Below, piece after piece: positions 1-5,936 of a stretch of DNA of 6,245 nucleotides. The stretch comes from Mariprofundus sp. (GTDB taxonomy: Bacteria > Pseudomonadota > Zetaproteobacteria > Mariprofundales > Mariprofundaceae). Every line of letters starts with the position of its first letter. Within the stretch, counting starts at the first letter, position 1. The position numbers and the translations under genes were made by a program. The notes below the pieces were generated by a model that did not search any database, had not been told where the DNA came from, and worked only from the letters and a program-made list of their open reading frames with translations. Where the stretch lies: assembly GCA_030951095.1 (NCBI GenBank), contig JAUZQI010000187.1, positions 1-6,245 of the forward strand. Reading direction: 5' to 3'.

Positions 1-1881
1 CGCCACATGGTGCGACTTTACTTCACAGTTCAATACATTATTCGTTTTATATTCCTGCACGCTCTGGCCATAGCTGGCAGCACGTTTTTCCAGCACGTCA
101 TCCGTCCAGATCGCCGTGTCGAACACAGCATTCGGGTGCAATACATTCACCCGGATGCCATCACCACCCAGTTCCAGTGCCGCCACGCGAACCAGCTGCG
201 TCAACCCTGCCTTGGCCACAGAATAAGCCGCAGCACCCGGCCCAGGAGCCGGCACATTCTTCGATGCAATGACAACAATAGCTGGATCAAGTCCCAGCTT
301 CAGATACGGAATTGTCTCCTGCATCAGACGCTGATGACTGGTGAGATTCAGGTTCATACTTTGCTGCCATATCTCTGCATCCATCTGCTCGATACGGCTG
401 CTGGATGGAAAAATACCTGCATTGCTAACCACAATATCCAGCCCCCCGAAATGGCGAACACAAGTTTCAACTGCCTCACGAACAGCAACAGGGTCGTTCA
501 TATCGCAAACCATGCCGAGAGTTCTGTCAGCCGGAAACTTTTCACGAATATCCGTGTTAACATCAATGGCTGCCACAACAGTGCCGCGAGCCAGCAGTGC
601 TTCCACACAGGCAGCACCAATGCCACTTGCTGCCCCGGTGACCAATGCCACCTTACCGCGAAATTCGGGCACAACCTCATTTTTTTTGAGCTTGGCCTGT
701 TCCAACTCCCAATATTCCAGATTAAAAATATCTTCCTCGGGCAATGCCTGCCAACCGCCCAATAATTCGGCACAGGCAATCGCCTGCATGGTATGGCGGC
801 TGATATCGGCAATCGTGTTACATTCCCCCGGCGTAGTTCCAAAAGACAGCGCGCCACGTCCTGGCCACAGCGCCCAGCGCGGTGCCGGATCCAGACAGGT
901 AAGACTGCCCCCGTTGTGGCGCTTAAAATATTCACGGTAGTCAGCTGCAAAAGCAGCCACACTATCGATCACTTCGTCATCGATGATCATGGCTGTACGC
1001 TTGGTGCGTATCACATGATCCGGTGTCAATGGCCCTCGTGCGGTGATATCGCAAACATCCTTCCGGGCTGAAAAATCAACAGCATCGGCATCGCTATTCA
1101 ACTGAGCGAGGATCGGGGTGCCACGAACCTGCGATACTGACCGGCGTATTGCGGCCAATTGTTTTAAATCGAGAGCGGTATCAACCTGTGTGACAGGAGA
1201 GAGAACCGCATGCGCTGCCAGATATGCTTCCGCCTGCGTCACCAGATCAATCATATTTTCGTAACTTTCGCGGGCATTGTCAGCAAAAGTGAACACGCCG
1301 TGATGCAGTAATACGATCCCCTTCAGTGTTTCCCAGTTAATCGATACGGTCATCTCATGCACCTGTTTAGCCAGCACAAAACCCGGCATAATGTAGGGTA
1401 GGATTAATACATCATCGCCGTAAATATCATGGAGACGTGCTCCGCCATCGGCAGTATTGCTAATGGTTACCACCGCATCGGCATGGGTATGATCGACAAA
1501 GGCGAACGGGATGATTGCATGTAGAATCGCCTCCACCGATGGGTTGGGCGCATTCGGATTTATCATGGCCGCACGCTGGGCATTGACCATATCCGAATCG
1601 CTCAGCGCTTCCAGTTGCGCCATTTTTTTCAACACATCAAGACGTACTGGTGCAAAACCAGCTTGCTCAATCGTTGCCAGATTCCAACCACTCCCCTTCA
1701 CAAAGAGAATTCGCTCGGTCTCACCGAACAAATTGGCGGCATCGGCTTTGACCGAAGTATTGCCACCCCCATGCAACACCAGCGATGGCTCAGCACCCAG
1801 CAACCGCGATGTGTACACACGCAATGCCAGCCGATCATCCGCAAGGAGAGTGGCTTGATCTTCATCCCATAAGCTTTTCAT
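1..1881 (-). CDS. Bifunctional class II aldolase / short-chain dehydrogenase (RhaD/RhaE-type fusion), 3' end cut by window edge
   Basis: The minus-strand frame is open from ATG at 1881 to the left edge, 627 codons with no stop. The start is supported by GGAG at 1891-1888, six bases upstream. Residues about 20-230 are a class II (zinc) aldolase domain: a GGGNTSVK loop (38-45), HTHAD (131-135) carrying likely metal-binding histidines, and HHGVFTF (193-199) carrying a third. Residues about 235-405 form the linker typical of this family, ending in a FNLEYWELEQAKL segment (386-398). Residues from about 409 are a short-chain dehydrogenase: Rossmann TGAASGIG (415-422), NAG (487-489), catalytic Ser540 (in IASKN) and YSVAK with Tyr553 and Lys557. 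The last roughly 45-70 residues lie outside the window. Characterised fusions of this type split L-rhamnulose-1-phosphate to DHAP plus L-lactaldehyde and oxidise the aldehyde with NAD in the cytoplasm. Family membership is clear; the substrate is inferred, because no rhamnose kinase, isomerase or transporter gene is in view. Confidence 0.93.
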   Translation of the reverse strand, partial: MKSLWDEDQATLLADDRLALRVYTSRLLGAEPSLVLHGGGNTSVKADAANLFGETERILFVKGSGWNLATIEQAGFAPVRLDVLKKMAQLEALSDSDMVNAQRAAMINPNAPNPSVEAILHAIIPFAFVDHTHADAVVTISNTADGGARLHDIYGDDVLILPYIMPGFVLAKQVHEMTVSINWETLKGIVLLHHGVFTFADNARESYENMIDLVTQAEAYLAAHAVLSPVTQVDTALDLKQLAAIRRSVSQVRGTPILAQLNSDADAVDFSARKDVCDITARGPLTPDHVIRTKRTAMIIDDEVIDSVAAFAADYREYFKRHNGGSLTCLDPAPRWALWPGRGALSFGTTPGECNTIADISRHTMQAIACAELLGGWQALPEEDIFNLEYWELEQAKLKKNEVVPEFRGKVALVTGAASGIGAACVEALLARGTVVAAIDVNTDIREKFPADRTLGMVCDMNDPVAVREAVETCVRHFGGLDIVVSNAGIFPSSSRIEQMDAEIWQQSMNLNLTSHQRLMQETIPYLKLGLDPAIVVIASKNVPAPGPGAAAYSVAKAGLTQLVRVAALELGGDGIRVNVLHPNAVFDTAIWTDDVLEKRAASYGQSVQEYKTNNVLNCEVKSHHVA

Positions 1882-1887
1882 CAACTA

Positions 1888-1891
1888 CTCC
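1888..1891 (-). promoter_or_regulatory. Ribosome binding site of the aldolase/dehydrogenase gene
   Basis: On the minus strand GGAG is followed by a six-base spacer (TAGTTG) and ATG at 1881. This good match and spacing fixes the start of the long left-edge gene. Confidence 0.75.
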
Positions 1892-1911
1892 GAAACATTA
1901 TTAGCCTTATC

Positions 1912-1938
1912 GTAAAAAGACATCCATGGCTTTTTTAC
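1912..1938. repeat. AT-rich inverted repeat upstream of the aldolase gene
   Basis: On the plus strand gtaaaaa (1912-1918) pairs with tttttac (1932-1938) around a 13-base centre that includes ccatgg. The helix is almost all A-T and so weak as an RNA hairpin. It lies 31 bases or more upstream of the ATG and may be an operator or chance. On the minus strand the 3' arm is CTTTTTAC, so it could in principle give weak termination, but the stem has too little GC for a standard intrinsic terminator. Confidence 0.4.
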
Positions 1939-1942
1939 TCAC

Positions 1943-1972
1943 GGAAAGCGAAAAGTTCGATTTTCACTTTCC
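1943..1972. repeat. 30-base dyad with 12-base arms and 6-base centre (candidate operator or RNA hairpin)
   Basis: The arms on the plus strand are ggaaagcgaaaa (1943-1954) and ttttcactttcc (1961-1972) around gttcga. Eleven of twelve pairs are Watson-Crick; the exception is C/A on plus. In minus-strand RNA that position becomes U/G, which can wobble-pair, so the minus transcript can form an unbroken 12-bp helix with a UCGAAC loop. This favours the minus strand, the direction of transcription of both flanking genes. No U-tract follows. It sits 61 bases upstream of the aldolase ATG, a plausible place for a regulator site or a structured 5' leader. Confidence 0.7.
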
Positions 1973-1991
1973 TTACAAATTTCCTTACAAA
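1968..1991. repeat. Perfect 12-bp tandem duplication
   Basis: The unit tttccttacaaa occurs at 1968-1979 and again, without a gap, at 1980-1991 (TTTGTAAGGAAA twice on the minus strand). The first plus-strand copy overlaps the last five bases of the 1943-1972 dyad. It may be a recent slippage duplication or a pair of binding sites spaced by about one helical turn. Confidence 0.85.
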
Positions 1992-2022
1992 TCAATAACT
2001 TGCAAAGCAGATTCTTGATTTG
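1988..2022. repeat. 8-bp spaced inverted repeat
   Basis: caaatcaa (1988-1995) and ttgatttg (2015-2022) are exact reverse complements separated by 19 bases. As DNA this resembles a spaced dyad; as RNA it is a weak stem with a large loop. It adjoins the GC hairpin at 2024-2041. Function is unknown and chance is possible. Confidence 0.4.
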
Positions 2023-2023
2023 C

Positions 2024-2041
2024 GCGCCCGTCCATGGGCGC
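2024..2041 (-). other. Short GC hairpin downstream of the smr gene (possible non-canonical transcript end)
   Basis: gcgccc (2024-2029) pairs exactly with gggcgc (2036-2041) around a six-base loop. In minus-strand RNA it starts 27 bases past the smr stop codon, where an operon terminator might be expected. The following minus-strand bases are GCAAATCAAG, with no U-run, so it does not meet the usual pattern of a Rho-independent terminator. It could protect a 3' end made by Rho-dependent termination. Confidence 0.4.
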
Positions 2042-2067
2042 AGTGATTACTTTTCACGAAGCCATCA

Positions 2068-2589
2068 TTATTGGCGACGCAATAATACCAGACAGGCACC
2101 ACCGCCACTGCCTGGCTGAAGGATCACCGCCAGCACTGCATGCGCAAACACACCTTGCCTGAGCCAGTGATAAACAGCCTCTTTCAAAACAGGTCTCCCT
2201 TCCTGCGAATGCAGCCCGCGACCGTGAATAATACAGACCACTCTGATCCTTTCGCTTAACACATGTCCAAAACCGGATGCCAGTAAATCCAGCGCTTCAT
2301 CACGAGTCATACCGTGCAAATCAAATGTCTGCCCAATTGGTGGGCGGCCAGCAGCCAAGCGCTTGAGTCTATCTCTGGAAAGGCCATCAGCGACAAACAT
2401 CCATGGATCACTGGTTGCTTGTACTGACAATGCGATTGGCGGTTTTGACACGGGACTCACTCGCTCGCGCCGAACGGCTATATTTTCCACAGGCTGGCGC
2501 GGCTTTGATTTTACCGCTACGACCTTATCCACAGACGGTAATGGCTGCACCTTTCCCATCGCTTCAGCGAACAAATCCTGTTCTTTCAT
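2068..2589 (-). CDS. Smr-domain protein (MutS2 C-terminal-like nuclease domain)
   Basis: A 173-residue cytoplasmic protein. The N-terminal segment begins DLFAEAMGKVQPL (5-17), a lead-in typical of proteobacterial stand-alone Smr proteins, then a basic Pro/Val-rich linker to about residue 60. The Smr domain spans about 87-172: DLHG (90-93), HGRG (122-125) and the glycine-rich GSGGGACLVLLRR end (160-172). The DLH and HGxG motifs are those linked to endonuclease activity in this family; E. coli SmrB cuts mRNA at collided ribosomes, while the role of shorter SmrA-like proteins is unclear. Which subgroup this belongs to cannot be settled here. Its ATG shares one base with the gpsA stop (TAATG). 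A GGAG lies only two bases before the ATG, too close for good initiation, so re-initiation by ribosomes leaving gpsA is likely. It is the last gene of the string. Confidence 0.9.
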   Translation of the reverse strand: MKEQDLFAEAMGKVQPLPSVDKVVAVKSKPRQPVENIAVRRERVSPVSKPPIALSVQATSDPWMFVADGLSRDRLKRLAAGRPPIGQTFDLHGMTRDEALDLLASGFGHVLSERIRVVCIIHGRGLHSQEGRPVLKEAVYHWLRQGVFAHAVLAVILQPGSGGGACLVLLRRQ

Positions 2590-3578
2590 TACTCCGGCTT
2601 TTCGGGACGCGCCATCAATTGGGCAAGCGCATTCTGAATATTCAGATCACCGGTCAACACCCGATGTACGCTTTGCATCAGCGGCAATTCAATTCCCAGT
2701 TTTACAGCCAAGTGATCTACTGCCATAGCTGTACGCACGCCTTCAACGACCTGACCAATTTCAGCTTTTGCCGTATCGAGTGATTTACCCTGCGCTATCG
2801 CCATGCCAAACCTGCGGTTACGCGATAGATTCCCTGTACAGGTCAGCACCAGATCACCAAGGCCCGATAACCCCATCAACGTGTCCGATCGCCCGCCGCA
2901 TGCTTCAGTCAACCGCGCCATTTCAGCCAGGCCGCGCGTTACTGCCGCAGCAACTGAATTATGGCCAAAATCCAGCCCGTCAGCCATACCGGCTGCAATG
3001 GCAATCACATTTTTCAATGCGCCGCCCATAGCCACGCCAACCACATCGTCACTGAGATATATTCGAAAACTGGTATCATCAAAATAACTTGAAGCAACCT
3101 CTGCATATTCAAGATTTTTGGCCGCCATGGTAATCGCTGTCGGCTGGTTCCTGGCCACTTCGACCGCAAATGAAGGGCCTGACAGGATAGCTATGCGTGA
3201 TCTGTCGATATACTGGGCCAGCATCTCATCAGTACGAATCAGGCTGCCCGGATGTAGTCCTTTGCAAGCCGCAATCACCGGGTAATCAGCATCGGCAAGC
3301 AGTGGCAAGTAATCATCCACAGCCACACATGGCAAGGCATAAATGCAGGCATCAACATCACTGATGGCCTGATTAACATCGCAACTGACATGGATATTTC
3401 CCGGCAATGAAATACCGGGCAGGTACCGGCTGTTTTCACCTGCCTCATGAATCGCGGCAACGTGTTCTGCATCGCGGGTAAATAAGCGCACCTGCCGTCG
3501 CCCCGAGCGGGCCAGCACCAAAGCCAGTGCAGTTCCCCACGAACCCGCCCCCAGTACGCACACCTGCTCTCTGTTCAT
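2589..3578 (-). CDS. gpsA: Glycerol-3-phosphate dehydrogenase [NAD(P)+]
   Basis: GpsA reduces dihydroxyacetone phosphate to sn-glycerol-3-phosphate in the cytoplasm, supplying the phospholipid backbone. The 329-residue length matches the family. Visible are the N-terminal Rossmann motif GAGSWG (10-15), CKG with Lys106, SGPSFAVEVA (133-142), GALKN with the probable catalytic Lys189, the signature around AAGMADGLDFGHNSVAAAV, GDLVLTCTGNLSRNRRFG (241-258) and VVEGVRTA (277-284). The frame is open to an ATG at 3626, but that would add 16 residues ahead of the nucleotide-binding strand, where GpsA proteins start directly. I chose ATG at 3578 because MNREQVCVLGAGSWG fits the family N-terminus, a GGGAG lies five bases upstream, and the start then forms an ATGA overlap with the lnt stop. 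It overlaps the next gene by one base. Confidence 0.97.
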   Translation of the reverse strand: MNREQVCVLGAGSWGTALALVLARSGRRQVRLFTRDAEHVAAIHEAGENSRYLPGISLPGNIHVSCDVNQAISDVDACIYALPCVAVDDYLPLLADADYPVIAACKGLHPGSLIRTDEMLAQYIDRSRIAILSGPSFAVEVARNQPTAITMAAKNLEYAEVASSYFDDTSFRIYLSDDVVGVAMGGALKNVIAIAAGMADGLDFGHNSVAAAVTRGLAEMARLTEACGGRSDTLMGLSGLGDLVLTCTGNLSRNRRFGMAIAQGKSLDTAKAEIGQVVEGVRTAMAVDHLAVKLGIELPLMQSVHRVLTGDLNIQNALAQLMARPEKPE

Positions 3579-5104
3579 ATCGACTCCCGCCTGAAAAAAC
3601 ATGGAACGGCCAGCATAATCAGACAACCAAGCAAAGGCCAGTCACCCCAGCGGACATAGTTGGTTTGGGTTGTCGATAATTGATATGTGCCGAGTAACAC
3701 GGTTTCAATCCACCATGGTGTGATACTGCGGACGCCTCCGTCGGGCTGAATAATCGCCGTCACACCCGTGTTGGCGACTCTCAATACATAACGCCCCGTT
3801 TCTACAGCCCGCATGCGCGCTGCCTGAAAATGCTGCCAGGCAGCAGGCGTCGTACCATACCATGCGTCATTTGTGACATTGACCAGCACCTCGGCACCAT
3901 TTAGCACCCGCCCCCGGGCTTCCTCCGGAAACAGCGATTCGTAACAAATCAATGACCCGTAAGAAATACCCTGCGCCTGAATCACGCCTGTATCTTTTGC
4001 GGGTTTAAAGTCGGCAATTTCCGGCACCAGCGTATGCAGGAAAGGGATCCACTCCGGCACATATTCACCGAATGGAACCAGATGATGTTTCCCGGCAAAT
4101 GGCCGTTCTTCCAGCGTATGATCAACCAGACCAGACCCCGCCCGGCCAGAGCCAGCCTGTAGAGGTTCAAGTGAAAATAGCCCGTTTTGTGCAGTGCGCT
4201 GGGCAGTTCTTTTCCCGGTCAGTTTCAAACCACCGTATAACAATGGCGTTTGCCAACGCTCTACCTGTCTGTTTAACCACTTTTTCCAGCCCGGAGCACG
4301 CTCCATAAAAAAAGGAATGGCCGCCTCAGGCCAGATGATAATATCTGCCTCTGCAGCCGCTTCATCTGACATGGTGCCGTAACGATGCATGGTTTCATCT
4401 ACATACGAGGCATCCCATTTATGATTCTGCGAAATATTCGCCTGCACCAGCGCAACCCGATGCTGTGGCCCCTGTCCAGATTCAGTCGCCGGAGCCAGTA
4501 TAAACAGCAAGACGGACATACCGATCCCAATTCCACCCAGCCGACGATGGTTTGCAGAACGATATCCAGCCGACACCAGCAACACCAGCGAGGCTGCAAT
4601 CAAGCCGGGAATCAGTGCCAAACCATACACGCCAAACCATGTTGCCCAACCAATCGCAGGTGTACCCAGCAACAAATTGCCCAATGCTGTCCATGGCAAT
4701 CCCGTGAATATATGGCCTCTCAGCCATTCCTCACATACAGCTACAGCAGGAAATACCAGTAATACCCAGGCTGTTCTTCCAGCCAGTTTCCAAGTCAACC
4801 ATGCCCACATGGCTGGCAACATCGCCATCACACAACCCACCAGCAGCACGCAAAAGGTAGCCGCAATCCACGGCAGATGTCCAAAAGTATGCAGTGTCGG
4901 TGCCAGCCACCATGCTCCGAGGCCAAACCAGCCCAGGCCAAAGGCAAAACCGGTGAACAGCGGTGCTCCCTGACGGATCAACCACAACCATCCGGCCATG
5001 GCCGGGATAACCAGCCAGGCCTGATCGAAAGGTGAAAATGCAAACGGCATCAATGCCCCGAGCATCAATGCAAAAAGGACGTGAAGCTTCCTGTTACCCG
5101 TCAC
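3575..5104 (-). CDS. lnt: Apolipoprotein N-acyltransferase
   Basis: Lnt is an inner-membrane enzyme that moves an acyl chain from a phospholipid to the N-terminal cysteine of diacylated lipoproteins, the last step before sorting to the outer membrane. The 509 residues show several hydrophobic segments up to about residue 205, then a nitrilase-type domain in about 213-470 and a final membrane segment near 488-503. The Glu-Lys-Cys triad is present: Glu260 in IIWPEAA, Lys339 in KHHLVPFGEYVP and Cys387 in LICYES. VNVTNDAWYG (408-417) and VETGRYVLRVANTG (434-447) are also typical. A small Gly/Ser-rich stretch (AGSGRAGSG, 317-325) precedes the catalytic lysine. The start is GTG, seven bases after the corC stop, with no clear Shine-Dalgarno sequence; it is the first ordinary start codon after an in-frame stop, and coupling to corC is likely. 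The stop overlaps the gpsA start. Confidence 0.97.
   Translation of the reverse strand: MTGNRKLHVLFALMLGALMPFAFSPFDQAWLVIPAMAGWLWLIRQGAPLFTGFAFGLGWFGLGAWWLAPTLHTFGHLPWIAATFCVLLVGCVMAMLPAMWAWLTWKLAGRTAWVLLVFPAVAVCEEWLRGHIFTGLPWTALGNLLLGTPAIGWATWFGVYGLALIPGLIAASLVLLVSAGYRSANHRRLGGIGIGMSVLLFILAPATESGQGPQHRVALVQANISQNHKWDASYVDETMHRYGTMSDEAAAEADIIIWPEAAIPFFMERAPGWKKWLNRQVERWQTPLLYGGLKLTGKRTAQRTAQNGLFSLEPLQAGSGRAGSGLVDHTLEERPFAGKHHLVPFGEYVPEWIPFLHTLVPEIADFKPAKDTGVIQAQGISYGSLICYESLFPEEARGRVLNGAEVLVNVTNDAWYGTTPAAWQHFQAARMRAVETGRYVLRVANTGVTAIIQPDGGVRSITPWWIETVLLGTYQLSTTQTNYVRWGDWPLLGCLIMLAVPCFFRRESI
3584..3588 (-). promoter_or_regulatory. Ribosome binding site that fixes the gpsA start
   Basis: GGGAG on the minus strand, five bases (TCGAT) before ATG at 3578, lies inside the end of lnt. 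It supports the internal ATG over the upstream one at 3626. Confidence 0.7.
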
Positions 5105-5111
5105 TAACCGA

Positions 5112-5936
5112 TTATGCAGAATGATTCACCTGCCGCTGAATGCGTACTTTTGTAATGCGCCGAGGATCTCCCTCCAATACCTGAATTTGCAATCCTTCCA
5201 GCACAATTTTCTCGCCATGTTTGGGGATGCGGCCAAGATATGCTGTCAGCCATCCGCCCACAGTATCATAATCACCCTGTGGCAGTTGTATATCCAGTGT
5301 CTCAGACAATTCTTCGATATGCATACGTGCCTGTACAATAAAGCTGCCATCATCCAGTGAATTCAGCTCACTCTCTTCCTCTTTGCCGTCTTCGCCGATT
5401 TCACCGATAATTTCGCGCACCAGATCCGGCAATGTAATCAGGCCAGCCGCTCCACCATATTCATCCAGTACGATAGCAATCTGGCATGAATGCTCCCTCA
5501 TCTCGGACAACAGGCCGGACACTTGCTCCAGTTCCAGCACCCGCAGACATGGCCGCAACAATGTTTTCACATCAGAAGCCTTGCCATGGATACGTGCCGT
5601 GATCACATCACGAACATGTATCACGCCCACGACATGGTCGATATCACCATCCATGACAGGCATGCGACTCACACCCTTTTCGATCATGGCCTTTTCAATA
5701 TCAGCCAGTGAAGTATCTGCAGCAACCGCATGAATTTCTGAACGGGGCACCATTATTTCGCGCACACGCATGTCATGCAGCTCGATCATCTGTTCCAGCA
5801 TGCTACGTTGATCATCCGACTGCACCGCTTCAGCCCGACCCAGTACCGCCAACAACTCCTGCTCATCACGACCCGGGCGCAAGCGTTCAATTAACAGCTT
5901 GCGCAGGCCATGCGTCCAGTTTTGAATCATACTCAT
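5112..5936 (-). CDS. corC: CBS-pair / CorC-HlyC domain protein (CorC family)
   Basis: This 274-residue soluble protein has the domain order of E. coli CorC (YbeX): a short helical N-terminus, two CBS domains (about 58-117, starting VREIMVPRSEI, and about 125-183, containing the conserved VLDEYGGAAGLIT) and a CorC_HlyC domain (about 195-268, with TVGGWL at 225-230). No membrane segment is seen, so it is the cytosolic form and lacks the DUF21 region of larger relatives. CorC was named for magnesium and cobalt efflux with CorA, and newer work on YbeX points to ribosome and magnesium homeostasis; the exact role here is inferred. CBS domains commonly bind adenosine nucleotides. The ATG at 5936 overlaps the ybeY stop as ATGA, with GAGG at 5947-5944, seven bases upstream. 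A second ATG two codons on is a less likely start. Confidence 0.95.
   Translation of the reverse strand: MSMIQNWTHGLRKLLIERLRPGRDEQELLAVLGRAEAVQSDDQRSMLEQMIELHDMRVREIMVPRSEIHAVAADTSLADIEKAMIEKGVSRMPVMDGDIDHVVGVIHVRDVITARIHGKASDVKTLLRPCLRVLELEQVSGLLSEMREHSCQIAIVLDEYGGAAGLITLPDLVREIIGEIGEDGKEEESELNSLDDGSFIVQARMHIEELSETLDIQLPQGDYDTVGGWLTAYLGRIPKHGEKIVLEGLQIQVLEGDPRRITKVRIQRQVNHSA

Larger units (their letters stand above)
1882..2067. other. Repeat-dense intergenic region between the smr gene and the aldolase/dehydrogenase gene
   Basis: This 186-base gap is the only sizeable non-coding stretch. It is clearly more AT-rich than the flanking genes. It must hold the end of the ybeY-smr transcript, the promoter of the aldolase gene, or both. 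Read in the minus direction it contains a GC hairpin (2041-2024), an 8-bp spaced inverted repeat (2022-1988), a 12-bp tandem duplication (1991-1968), a 12-bp-arm dyad (1972-1943) and an AT-rich dyad (1938-1912). None of the hairpins is followed by a clear run of T on the minus strand. TAATAA near 1903-1898 or TACGAT near 1914-1909 could be a -10 element, but neither has a good -35 at 17 bases, so no promoter is called. Confidence 0.6.

Noticed and set aside
498..962. Minus-strand 154-codon frame
   Set aside because: It is a different reading frame inside the aldolase/dehydrogenase gene, covering the linker and Rossmann motif, and has no motifs of its own.
7..1071. Plus-strand open frames of 92-252 codons across the left third
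   Set aside because: They lie opposite the aldolase/dehydrogenase gene, whose catalytic motifs run through the whole stretch. Their translations show no family features and are rich in residues typical of antisense frames.
1511..1872. Plus-strand frames of 115 and 85 codons
   Set aside because: Antisense to the aldolase domain with its GGGNTSVK and HTHAD motifs; no ribosome binding site or recognisable content.
1898..1914. TAATAA and TACGAT as -10 promoter elements for the aldolase gene
   Set aside because: Neither has a reasonable -35 hexamer 16-18 bases upstream, and AT-rich DNA gives such matches easily.
1912..1938. AT-rich dyad as an intrinsic terminator
   Set aside because: The stem is almost all A-T, and the T-run is within the stem and not after a GC-rich hairpin, so it does not fit the standard pattern.
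2363..3087. Several plus-strand frames of 87-126 codons
   Set aside because: Antisense to the smr gene and gpsA, both of which are certain from their motifs.
4385..4973. Plus- and minus-strand frames of 66-125 codons within lnt
   Set aside because: Shadows of the membrane-spanning part of lnt; their composition follows from the lnt codons in other frames.
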